Part shown: piece by piece, positions 23,440-34,539 of the stretch
How the letters are laid out: each line of letters starts with the position of its first letter
Numbering within the stretch: position 1 is the first letter of the stretch
Source of the DNA: Beta vulgaris subsp. vulgaris
Lineage: Eukaryota > Streptophyta > Magnoliopsida > Caryophyllales > Amaranthaceae
Assembly: GCF_026745355.1 (NCBI RefSeq)
Contig: NC_079210.1
Coordinates: 7,929,972 to 7,993,971, forward strand
Length of the DNA stretch: 64,000 nt
Direction: 5' to 3'
Translations under genes and position numbers: made by a program
Notes under the pieces: generated by a model
Told to the model about the DNA's origin: nothing
What the model saw: only the letters and a program-made list of their open reading frames with translations
The model's database searches: none

Positions 23440-25866
23440 TCCACTATGTTCTATGACGTTCAAATAAATTTGAATTAGTCACGAAGACCATAGAAACATC
23501 AAGTTCATTGTTCAAATTAATTGAATCAGCCATAAAAGCCAAAACAAGATCTTTTGATCGAAGTTTGTCAAGTAATGAAAAGCTAGCATATCCTAGATGC
23601 TTATGCATGCCATAAGAGGTGGTCATCTTCAATAACACTAAGGCATGTCAAGTTGTTTTTAGGAATAAGATCAAGATCCATAATATATGTATTCCCTTTC
23701 CTTGTTCCTTCCAAGATGACATTCTTAGAATTAATGTTAACGATCAAGCATTTTTCACTATTAAATTTAGCAACATTTCCCTTGTCACAGAATTGGGAAA
23801 TACTTAAAAGATTGTGCTTTTAAACCTTCAACTAGAAACACATTATCAATGGAATGTGATTGTGACATACCAACCTTACCCATGGCAACTATGATACATT
23901 TCTTATTGTCACTAAAAGTCACACTTCCACCTTCATAGATTGAGAATGAGAGAAACTTAGATTTGTCTCATTTCATATGTTTAGAACAACCACTATCAAG
24001 AAACCAAGTGTTATTCCACCTCACTCTAATTTGCAAAAATCAACTAGTTGTAGGAACCCCTTGTTTCGTGGGTTCCTGTTCTTGACTAGCATTTGATTTA
24101 GCAACCAATTTCATGTTGCTCAATTTCATAGTTTTGCCAATCATTCCAGTTCTTAGTTGACATTAATTTATGTAATGACCTATCTTTCCAATGTACATGC
24201 AAATTGTGTCACTAGGTAGGTCAACATATTTCTTAGACTTGTCCCTCTTCTTGTGATTTTCGAAACTGCTACCTTATTTTCTTTTAGTTTGTGGTCTCTC
24301 GATCCACTCAGGAACAACCATCACTTTGCCTCTGTTTCTTGCAACAACAAGTTCCTTCTTGAGATTACAGATCTGTTCCTTTAAAATAATTTTTTCTTTT
24401 TTCAAATTTTCGATCTCAAATCTGCAACCTTTCAAAGGAGTTGATTTAATATCAAAGGAACTTAGAACAGTGACAAATTCCTTTGAGTGTGAAATTTCTA
24501 AATTGATTAGAAACTTTTCATTCTTCACACTCTCCTATAATTCCTTGATTTTTAAGTTCTTATCAAATAAATCAAAGAACCTAGTTTCAACATCCGTTTT
24601 TATTTTCTTAAGTCGTTCTATATGTTCTTTACAAATTTTGACAGCTTTTTCAGTAGTTCACGTTTTTCACATTCATCTCTAAATTTAATAATTGCATCAT
24701 AAAGAAGATCATAATAAATTTCAAGCCTATTTTTCCCAAAGTCTAATTCAAGTACATGTTGACTTGCATCAACATTTTCTTCATCTTCTTTTTCATCAGT
24801 ATTTGCCATGGGGCAAAGATTTGTAGTTTCTTCAGTTTTTTGTTCCTCTTCCTTTTGTCCGTCTCTGAATCTCCCCAAGATGCTATCATAGCCTTTCGAA
24901 CGTTCGCTTTCGAGAAAGGTGCTTTTGTTTTCTTATTCCTTTCAGCGAAACGTTCCTTGTTCCTTTCTTTGGTCTTGTCATTTTTCCAAAGTGGACATTC
25001 CTTGATGAAGTGATTTGTACTAACACATTTATGACAAGCAGCTTTGTTAGAAAACTTTTTAGTTTTACCTTTGAAATTCCCATTCTTCATGTTCCTATAC
25101 ATCTTTCAAATTTTTCGGACCATGAGTCTTGCTTCCTTTTCTTCTGAGTCAGAGTCATCTTCATCATCTGCTTTGAGGGCAATGGACTTTGACTTAGAGA
25201 TTTCACCTTACTCATATCAAGGTGGAGCTCATGAGTCATAAGTAATCCAGCAAGTTGTTCCAAGTTGAACTTAGTGAAGTCTTTTGTTTCTTGTAAAGCA
25301 GTAACCTTAGCCATCCATCGACACTTAGGAAGACTCCTAAGAACTTTCAAACTTGTTCCTCTGATGAAATAAACTTACCAAGAGAGGTTAACTCATTAAT
25401 AATGTTAGTAAAACAAGTAAACATCTCTTGTATGCTTTCCTTAGCCTTCATGGAAAATAGTTCATATTAATTCATTAGTAAATCAATTTTAGATCTCTTG
25501 ACTTCATTAGTTCCTTCATGGGTTACTTTTAGTAAATCCCATATTTGCTTTACAGATTTTCATCCCATGATCCTATTGTGTTCATGGGGTCCAAGTCCAC
25601 AATGCAATAGTTTAATAGTTATAGCGTTAACTTCCATTTTTCTAAATCAGCTTTGTCATATTCAGACAAGGGTTTAGAATTACCTCATCCTTATCATTAG
25701 TAATTGTGACCTCAAAATCAGCAACTTCGATGACTCTTCATACCTGGTAGTTTTCGACCTTGATGAATATCTCCATTCCGTCCTTCCATTAGGAATAGAA
25801 CTTCCCATCGGACATAGGAGGCTTTTGCATAGAGTAACCTTCCTCAAGTTTCTCGGTAGTATTCAT
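23440..25866 (-). pseudogene. Truncated SIRE gag-protease-pre-integrase coding region
   Basis: The start codon complement is 25864-25866. Recognisable parts are gag; a CCHC knuckle 'CHKCVSTNHFIKECP' (about 25000-25045); a coiled, Lys/Glu-rich linker (24274-24878); a second knuckle near 24170-24210; a protease stretch near 23960-24025; and GAG-pre-integrase 'LGYASFSLLDKLRSKDL' (about 23550-23600). Several frameshifts and stops break it, and homology ends near 23440. Confidence 0.88.
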
Positions 25867-25931
25867 TGTTCCTTGGATCTTTTTCTCAATAGAGTTTCCT
25901 ATTTTCCGTAAGTTCTAACTCTGATACCAAT

Positions 25932-27303
25932 TGTTATTTCACTAGGAACAATACAAGAGGGAGGCGAATTATATGTGTAGAAATAAACGTAACTTTTTGC
26001 AAATTTTTTTTAATTTAAACAAAGAAACAAGCTAACAGAACACAAGGGATTTTTACGAGGAAAAACTTATTGGGCCCAACAAGAAGAAACAAGCTCGACC
26101 ACTAGGAATTTTTTTTCTCAACTCTTTCACTAATTAGGCCAAACAACTTTCTTACAACCTAATTCTACTCACTGGCTACATGTGTTCCTAAACTCAAGTT
26201 CCTGAACAACTGTTCCTTAACAGTTGTTCCTCTCAACTTCACTTAAAGTTTTCTCACTTTAACTCGCTTCACTCAAAGCTTCTCTATTACATAACTTCAC
26301 TCAAAGTGTCCCCGGCCTTATCATAGAAACCAAAATACAATTGATCAAATAAACTTAGTGGAATTAGAGTAAGAAGGCAAATAACAAATGATTTTTATGA
26401 GAGAATGAAGGCACTGACACTTTACTTAGTTAAACTCATTAATTCAAATGGTCAAACACAAATTGGAATTTAATTAGACACTAGTATTTATAGTGGTAAT
26501 AACTTAAAACGCGGGATTAAAACATGTATTACTGGTAAAACCATTATCCCATGATGGTCCTTACCCGGAGGAACACGTTCCTCCTTAAACCTATGATTTA
26601 ATTTCCATGATCACTGTTAAACGTGGGAGATAAACATGTTATTGTTCCCTTAATTTTAGCAACCACTTAAAGCAGCAATTCTAAAATCTGATTTAATTAA
26701 AAAGTATTTTAATTAATAAAACCAAAATAAAATCCTTTTACCAAAAATATAACCATTAAAAAATATTTTCCATAAAATCAAAAAGGATATTTATTATCTT
26801 TCTAAAAATAAAATCTTTTCCATAGCTTTTGCTTAAAATCAGATTTTTACTTAAATAAAATGATTATCTAGACTCTAGGCATAAATTACTCAACAGACAT
26901 AATTAAACCGTTGTATTGCTTCATCCTAAGTCTAGTTCCTTTTAATAGTTAGTTCATTTGACTTATTATGACAGCGTCAGTTCGTCTGATCCTTACAAAG
27001 GAACAAATGATCATTCTCATTTTAAATTGCCACGGTTCGTTACCATTCTTACTCGCTCCTTTACATTGGAAATAGAAACAAAAAGCCTCGCTTTGGTCTT
27101 CTTGCTCCAATGCTTTTCCAGTACCAAATCTTTGAAAATATTCACTTAGTCTTCAAAATCCAAACTTGATTTCTTCTTTGACTTAGTATTCTTTTTGTTC
27201 CTTTCATTGATACCATGAAAATTGATTCACTTAAACAACTTATTAGTCCAATAGTTAGTTTGTATTTTTGTTCCTTTGTGATCATCAAAATTAGGGTTTA
27301 ACA
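25932..27303 (-). repeat. LTR of the truncated SIRE copy
   Basis: Read on the minus strand, it starts TGTTAAACCC (right edge 27303) and ends GAAATAACA (left edge 25932), followed by ATTGGTATCAGAGT with the PBS. It aligns with both LTRs of the plus-strand element and is 1372 bp long. Confidence 0.92.
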
Positions 27304-28070
27304 GTTTTTGCAAAAAAAAAAAAGGAATATATAAGATAGTTTCTCACAAATTTCATATTTTATAAGTTGGTTTTTGCAAAAAAAAAAAATTAATTAATGA
27401 TAAGCGAGAAGTTCCAAAAGTGACAAATTCCAAAAAAGAAAAGACATGTAGTGCTTTTAGTAGGTTTTATTTTATCTGCTTAATTCTCAATTTCTTTTGA
27501 GGTGAATTCTTATGGAGTATTTTCTAAAAAGAACATTTAGGAATAGATGTTGTATTATATTGATAAAATGATAACATTTAGAAATGGAAAGTGCCAAAAT
27601 ATTGATGGTGCTTATAGATAACGACATACTGTTATGGTTACACAATCAAAAGTAATTGGCCTACTTCACTAGAGGCCCTTTGTCATTCGCACCCAAGTCA
27701 AAATAAATCTATTAATACGTTGGATTGTTAGAATTAATCCAACTTTTGTACTTTTACATTTTATTTTTTTTTCTGAGAGAAGTTTCTTATTAATTATGTT
27801 CAACCATTGGAGTCGGGTAAATTTTGTACTTTTGATTTATTATACGAGATACCTATCAAATGTGATAATATCTCTAATTATTATTACAAGGATAAAGCTA
27901 CTTACATTTGATACCATCTTATCTCTTCCATTTTTCGGAGCTTTGTTACAGACTTACAGTCACCATCTCACTGTCTCAGTGATGTAATAGTGTTGATGTT
28001 AAGCTACTTATGTAGTAATATCTATAAATTTTGATAACTCTTCTTAAATTACTTTGCAATTCTCAATATA

Positions 28071-28286
28071 CTCCCCCATTTCTAATTAGTTGGTTCACAT
28101 TGACTCTTTAATTTGCACAATTTACAATCTCACTTTGACCCTCATTTTCTATAAATGTATATAAACAAATCTTATTCTATAGTAGTAATATGTTATTGGA
28201 TCTTCATGTTTGTTGTTGAATTATCAAATTTCTATATTCACTAAAAGACAAAATGGAATATTTCGTTTAATATGAGAAGAATAGAG
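28071..28286. mobile_element. Degenerate Stowaway-like MITE
   Basis: The stretch starts CTCCCCCATTTCTAATTAG after TA (28069-28070) and ends AGAAGAATAGAG before TA (28287-28288). Size and AT content fit a Stowaway, but the inverted ends match only loosely. Confidence 0.45.
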
Positions 28287-29371
28287 TATTTGTGACCAGA
28301 TTCCATCAATAGAGAATTCCAGAGTTAGTGTAGGAATGTCTTGAATTTGTTATTTGGCACTCCAATTTACCGGAGTCTATTTTTCGTCTATTCCTTTTAG
28401 TTTAGTAGAAGGGTATGGTATAAACCTTCTAATCCTTTTTTTTTTGTCTCTATATTCTGTATTACGTATTGTTTCTTCTCATAGATAATAAAATCGTCCT
28501 CCCATAAGTATGAATGTAGTTAACATATTATTAGTGAACCACATAAATTTATGCGTTGTTCTTATTTGTTTGCTTTACTCGTCGATTGTTTCTATCACAC
28601 CCCTAGCTAGCTGGGTTTTGAGACAAATGAGTGAAAGTGGAAACCCACTACCTTGCACTGTTTAACAGACTATCTCAAACTATTGACTAGGTTCATAGTG
28701 TTGTATGCCTTATGAAGTGTTCCAAATAAAATGCTAGATCATGACCTCTATGTGCAAGCCAAGTAATACAGTTTCCAAGTCTTAAGTCTTTTTTGCTTAA
28801 GTGGGAGGCCAAGCCAGTTATACAGGAAAGATGGATTAAAAATATCACTTTTCATACTTGAAAGAAAGCATCTTAATCAAATACCAATTCAATGATTAGA
28901 AGCATGATGATCACTTCTTCACGACTTTTTTAATTAGAAAAATAATAGTAGTAACAAAAGGGGCCTTCTCTCTTCCAACTACTTTACATAGTAGTAATGT
29001 AAGCCTATTAGTTATATCATATGACTTAAATTGTCAATGGCCCGCCCATATTTGTACATCTCACGCAACAACGTGCCCACATGCTCTCTCTAGCTTCTGG
29101 GTAGTTCACATAAAAACGTGCACATAACAAACACTTTTTGGGCTCAACTACTGACTACTCTGAGTTTTTTTTTTCCCTGCTAGTTTGGTAGGTAAAATAA
29201 ATGATGTTACTAGATCTCATTTTCATAATGATTTTCTAATCCACTTCGCAATGATTTTCTAATCCATAAATTCAGTCCTTTAAAGTAACTGTAAATTAAA
29301 GAAAGAATGAAGCTTCTTTGATTAACCTCTAAATGTATGGGAAATTAGAATTTCTAAAAAGTAAATATATG

Positions 29372-29610
29372 TGTTGTTGTTTGGTTGGCAAAAATATGGG
29401 AAGTAGAACTTTCTAGAAAGTTCTATTTCCTACAAAATGGAGGAAATAACTTATCTAGGCCCCCCTAGCTAGGTAAGTGGAAATTCTTATGGAAAATAAA
29501 ATTTCTCAGTTTCAACCAAACAAAAAAATATACTTCCTAGGAAATAAAATTTCACGGGCAATGAAAATTCAAGGGAAGTTATACTTCCTAACTTCAACGA
29601 AACAAGCCTA
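29372..29610. mobile_element. MITE candidate with a 20-bp perfect palindrome
   Basis: The left end contains 'gttgtttggttgg' and the right end, in reverse complement, contains 'aggcttgtttcgttgaag'. Both continue to an 'aagtagaactt' or 'aagtataactt' motif, giving degenerate inverted ends of about 35 bp. Inside lies the perfect palindrome AGAACTTTCTAGAAAGTTCT (about 29405-29424). No coding capacity or clean target duplication was seen. Confidence 0.45.
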
Positions 29611-32600
29611 TGAGTAAAAAAATCTTCTACTCTAAAGATGGGGTTTAAGATTTGATTGTGGATCAACACTTTAACTTTTATATTTGTCTTTCACACTTGT
29701 CAACGCATAAATTTGACCATAAATAACTTCCACTTTCTATGAGTAAAAATTAGTAGAAATAATATATGAATTATGCATTAAGATAAATCCAATATTGTAC
29801 ATACCTATTTTTGTTTTTATGTACTTGTTAAATTTTTCACGCAAGACTATTAATGAATTGAAAATGTCAAAGTAGCTCAATTGGAATTTAGGAAAACGAA
29901 GGTAAAGAGAAGGACAAATCTTACTAGTTCATCACTAGGTGAAGCTTTGGTTGGTGCTAGTGTGAGTGACTTACCTCTTCAACACTCTCTATCTATCTCT
30001 ATAACTTGTGTGTGTTTCTGGTTGATTACCTAATTAATGAGTGGCATGTGCAAATTTCTGGTGAGAGAAGTAGTCTTTGTGTTTAAGTATATTAATAGAT
30101 TAGAGTATTTAAGTAGGGATTTTATGATTAATTTGATTGATTCCAAATAATTGGTAAATGCAATTAGTGAGGTGAGCCAAGTTGGATTGCGGGTATAAAT
30201 TCTTTAAACCGGCCTCATGACAACTAATATTTGTGGTAGGGAACATGGGGATGCCCATTAGTTGAAGTATATACTGCATGTCCTAAGATGATGTCATTAA
30301 TTTTCTGTTATTTTATAGGGGTTGCAAAGTTGAGGATAAGGACTTTGAGGCAGTTGCTACTTCTTATGCGAGATCATATATATATATAAGTATATCAACG
30401 ATATTTTTAGATTTGTTTTTTTTATTATTGGATAAGAAATTAATGATTCTAATCTAAATAAAGGAAGATGATGTATATGCAATTTTGAGGGTGATTATAT
30501 ATAATAAACTAAAATTAGAATCATTAAGTAATGGATAAGCAATAATATCATCGATTCATATGTAATTTTATCATATTAACATAAAGTAATACTCCATCTG
30601 TTTCTAAAGACTTGACACACTCTAACTTTTCAACTATGTGCACACTCTCCTTTAATCGTCTTTTGTAAATTTTACATAAGGAAAGACATAGTAATGAGTG
30701 GTTTGGCTCACCCTTTTAAACAATTCAGTTATTAAAAAATATAGTTAACATCAGCGGAAACCCAATGACAGACTTTTTGGATTTATATCATCTTATTAAT
30801 TTTGTTGATTTAAGTCGATTAACAAGGAAATTAGTCGTTAAAAATAGAATTAGTGAATGAAAGGATCGGAAGAAATCCCTAGAAACACACTTTTAACTTA
30901 TGGCAAGTAAGGTACCATCATTAATTTCTAAATTGAGGCCTTCTTGATTATTTTCTTATATAAGAGAATGTGATGCAAAATTCTGCGTTATAGAGCCAAT
31001 TTTCAAGTCAAAATAAAAGCTAAGGCCTAAGCGTTTGATATTAAAATTTTGACCAAATCTTATTCTGTTTTATTTACCAGCTATTATTCAGGATTTATAA
31101 GTCTAATTAGAAAGGGTGATCATTTTCTACCATATAAAGAGTACCATACTTTCTTGCTTGTACAAAACTCTCATATTAAAGTTGAAATTTTGTGTAATAT
31201 ACTTGATGGTCTTCACGTAGCTAGCCAACCATAAGTTAATATATTCATTGTATTGACTTGATTAATTAGGAACCACTCTTCAGTCTTTTGCTTATCTATA
31301 CAATACTCATCAAGTAGTAGTAGACTAGTAGTAGTATGGACATGGACTATGGTGTGTAGGAGAATATATAAAATGCATTAATACCATGCCAATTTTATTC
31401 CTTTTTTTTTAGTAAACGGAGAGCATATATAATAAGTAAATAAATGTTACTATAGTTCTTGACATAAAAGAAGTATAATGGCATGAAATTAAGTGGGACA
31501 AATTAATAAAAATGTTAACGAAAGAATTAATAATAGGAAGGCGGTTACTATACTAAACTCTAAAGCGGTGTGAGTTAGTAGTAGTAGTAGTGTGTATTAG
31601 TGCACCGTGCATGCATGTGGGAGGTCCCTTACCAACTCAGCTTTCCTATCCATTTATTCTTTGTCACTTGATGAAAATTAAAACTGATGAGATAGAAAGA
31701 GAGTGAGACAGGGAGATAGATCGAAAGCAGTGGATTTTTAGCTTTTATTGCAATCAAGAACAAAAGAACCTAATCCACGACTTTCTGTTGTGGTGTATAT
31801 GTTGCTGCCAGAATCCTTTTAGCCAACCATCCCCTGCCACCCCCTCTTACTCAAAATGCATTCTTTCACTCACTCTTGTCACTCTACAACAACAAACCAA
31901 CCCCTTTTTTTTCTTTTTTTACACTATACTCACACTATTTACTCACACTCGCGATGACGGATATTAGATAACATTCTGTAACTAGTCATAGGCATGTATA
32001 AAACACTATATATATTGAATGTCAGGTTAACCTATTCAAGATTAACACAATTATTCTCCACACTTGTACAACGGATTCAGAATTATAAAAGGACGATATA
32101 CAACATAGTTATAAAATTAATAATCCAGACTTGCTCATTTATAATCGATCAGACCATATATGTATATATAGTACTTATTTTAAGAAAGTGTCAAAGTCAT
32201 GAAATAAGTAAGATGACAATTAATAAAGCTCAATAAAAATTTAAGGTGAACAATCTATTTTAATACCACTTTACTCCTCCAAATAAAATCAAATAGTAAA
32301 GGAAAACAAGATATATGCAACTTTATTCCTCATAAATAGGGAAAATGTTTTTTGTGCAACACCCAAAATTGGACAAGTGTGGAATACTATAAGTAAGCAA
32401 ACTCAAAAAAAAATTATGAAATAGTAAGCATATGTGAAAAAGAAAGAAGAGAAAGTAAACTGATCCAAAAGGGCAAGATTAAGTAGATGCCCCCATCACT
32501 TCACTTTTCGTGAATGAAAGGCAACCACCAATACTAGCCACTTACTCAAAGGAAAGAATTCAAACTTGCCATCCAACCAAAACTAATAAAATTTTTATAA

Positions 32601-32858
32601 GCATCCATATTTCACTCCCAATAACTAAGCTAAGCAAACTCAACTCTTCTCCCCATCCCCAGCAAATTAAACAACTTTTTTTTTTTATATAACTACATAA
32701 AATAAAATCAAAATTTGACCCAATCACAATATAATGTTTTTTTTCAATATCATGTATAATATATATATATAAATTTAATATATATCAAATGCCCAATAAT
32801 GCACAGTAAAAAGTCAATAACAATATATAAATCAATTATCAATATACTTAAATTTTTT

Positions 32859-33887
32859 TTAGTAATGGCAATCCACCAAAGGAGCTGGCGTAGGAAGAAC
32901 ATGAACAAACTTAGTCTCCATGTGATCATCCACATCTATGTGTTGTTGTGGTTGATGCTGATCATCCTGATCATCAGGAGCTGGAAGATTAAGATCTAAG
33001 GATAGAATATTCCTGGGCCCACCAGTATCAATCACAGCCGTTGCTTCAGCAGTAGTTGTAGTAGTAGTGATCATCATCGGACGGCCAGGAGCAGCTGCTG
33101 CTGTTCTATGCCTTCTCATATGACCACCCAACGCTTGCCCTGAAGGAAACTCGGACCCACATATTGAACACTCGTGCACCCTTGCTTTATTATTATTGTT
33201 GTTGTTGTTGTTTTCATGATGTTGTGTTTGTACAACAATAAACTTCTTACTGCTCGTGATGAACTCCATCCTATCAAGCTCATCAACAACATGATGATCG
33301 TGTCGAATAACGCGGTTGTAGTGGTTGTTTTCATTGTCCGGTGATCGGACTGCAGTGGTTGTTGTAGTGGTAGTGGTAGTCGTCGTCGTGGCGGCGGAGG
33401 ACTTGATCTTCTTGTGGCTAGTACGGTGGCCTCCTAGTGCTTGAAATGAAGGGAAAGTTTTATTACATGTTTTGCACTCATATACACCAATATTACTAGT
33501 AATACTAGTACAAGAATTATTATTGTTGTTTTTATTGTTGTTGTTGTTGTTGTTATTGGTCTTGGACTTAATATTTATAGAAGGCTTCTTTTCCTTGTGT
33601 ATTCTCCCTTGAGCCAAGAGAATTAAACAGTTAGCCATGTCTTCTTCTTCAGTCGTTACCTCGCTCATGATATCATGCTCATCAGATGGCGATGCATCTG
33701 AAGATGAGGAACCATAACTATTATCCGAACAACCACCACCAACAACAACAATACCATCATCATCACCAGCACCACCACCGCCGCCTCGATAACTCGATGA
33801 GGCGGAAGCTGCTAGGAGTGATCGTTGACGCTTTGTACGCCTTCCCTTGGTGATGAAACTTGAGAACTCTTCTTCTGTTGATTCCAT
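32859..33887 (-). CDS. ZAT5: ZAT5-type C2H2 zinc-finger transcriptional repressor
   Basis: A single-exon 342-residue nuclear protein of the plant C1-2i class. In order: a basic box KGRRTKRQR (14-22, probable nuclear localisation); an acidic leader with the L-box-like EEEDMANCLILLAQG (80-94); finger 1 (C138, C141, H154, H158) and finger 2 (C240, C243, H256, H260), both with QALGGH for plant-type DNA recognition; an EAR repression motif LDLNLP (297-302); and a C-terminus ending DCHY. The box order and the finger 2 flank HECSICGSEF match Arabidopsis ZAT5 as I remember it. Long Asn, Thr and Gly runs lie between domains (Asn near 111-124 and 226-233, Thr near 167-178). The family generally mediates stress and hormone responses by repressing targets; the targets here are unknown. 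The ATG at 33887 is the first in the frame and gives full family length. Confidence 0.95.
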   Translation of the reverse strand: MESTEEEFSSFITKGRRTKRQRSLLAASASSSYRGGGGGAGDDDGIVVVGGGCSDNSYGSSSSDASPSDEHDIMSEVTTEEEDMANCLILLAQGRIHKEKKPSINIKSKTNNNNNNNNKNNNNNSCTSITSNIGVYECKTCNKTFPSFQALGGHRTSHKKIKSSAATTTTTTTTTTTTAVRSPDNENNHYNRVIRHDHHVVDELDRMEFITSSKKFIVVQTQHHENNNNNNNNKARVHECSICGSEFPSGQALGGHMRRHRTAAAAPGRPMMITTTTTTAEATAVIDTGGPRNILSLDLNLPAPDDQDDQHQPQQHIDVDDHMETKFVHVLPTPAPLVDCHY

Positions 33888-33982
33888 GAGAAATATTTTT
33901 AAAAATAAGGCTTAGTATGAGAGATGGTGTGAAAGAATGGGAGTGAGTGAAGGAGAGTGAAAAAAGAGGGTGTGTTTGTGTG

Positions 33983-33996
33983 CGCGTATATATATG
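33983..33996 (-). promoter_or_regulatory. Probable TATA box of the ZAT5-like gene
   Basis: On the minus strand this reads GCATATATATACGC, about 96 bp upstream of the start codon. A transcription start about 30 bp downstream would give a leader of roughly 65-75 nt, rich in CT/TC repeats on the minus strand. It is inferred from position and composition. Confidence 0.55.
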
Positions 33997-34283
33997 CAAA
34001 GAGTGAGAGAAAGATAGATGTACAAGAAAAGGGGCTTATATGCGAGTCAAAAGCGGCCCTTTTTGTGAAGAGCCCACTTTTTCTTTTTATATATATTTTT
34101 TATTTTAAAAAAAAATCTAGTAAATGGAATTTTCCTAGACCAAGATAATCTTGTACAGGTTAATCTGATCAAACTACACAGATGAAGAAGATGGGTGCGT
34201 AAAGAAAACTAACATGATATTTAGCTCTAGCCTCTAGTTAACGAGGTTTTATCCCAAAATCTTATGACTATTCGAATTTTATA

Positions 34284-34537
34284 CTCCTTCAGTTCTTTCT
34301 TAGATGTAACATGTTGATTTTCGGTACTATTTATTTACCTCCCTTTGACTATCAACTCTTATATATATAAGGAAAAATAGTCATATGGGATCTTGTTGGA
34401 TCTATCTTGATATACACTTTTTAAATATGTATTTCTTATAATTTTTACATTTATAAAATTAAAGATATTGTGAGTCAAAATTATATCTCGATAAGTGTGA
34501 AAAGTCAAATGTTACATCTATTACAAAACCGGGAGTG
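34284..34537. mobile_element. Stowaway MITE upstream of the ZAT5-like gene
   Basis: The 254-bp element is flanked by TA (34282-34283 and 34538-34539). The left end is CTCCTTCAGTTCTTTCTTAG followed by ATGTAACATGTTGA. The reverse complement of the right end is CACTCCCGGTTTTGTAATAG followed by ATGTAACATTTGACT. It lies about 400 bp upstream of the ZAT5-like start codon and could carry or disturb promoter elements. Confidence 0.75.
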
Positions 34538-34539
34538 TA

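Larger units (their letters stand above)
23440..27303 (-). mobile_element. Truncated SIRE-type copia element, reverse strand
   Basis: This is a second copy of the family at 5534-18213, in reverse orientation. From right to left it has the 5' LTR (25932-27303), a PBS (25918-25929, reverse complement TGGTATCAGAGT), a gag start (25864-25866), zinc knuckles, protease and GAG-pre-integrase, and then stops at about 23440, before the integrase core. Everything downstream, including the other LTR, is missing. It lacks the MITE found at 6045-6135. Confidence 0.9.
27304..32858. other. AT-rich intergenic DNA downstream of the ZAT5-like gene
   Basis: No gene is supported. The region holds two MITE candidates (28071-28286 and 29372-29610), short A and AT tracts, an inverted pair near 30444-30520 (TTAATGATTCTAAT and ATTAGAATCATTAA), and what looks like the left end only of a Stowaway-like element near 30589 ('actccatctgtttctaaagac'). 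Open frames here are short and featureless. Confidence 0.5.

Noticed and set aside
30589..30900. Possible full Stowaway MITE
   Set aside because: Only a left-end-like sequence was found, with no matching right end with TA within about 300 bp.
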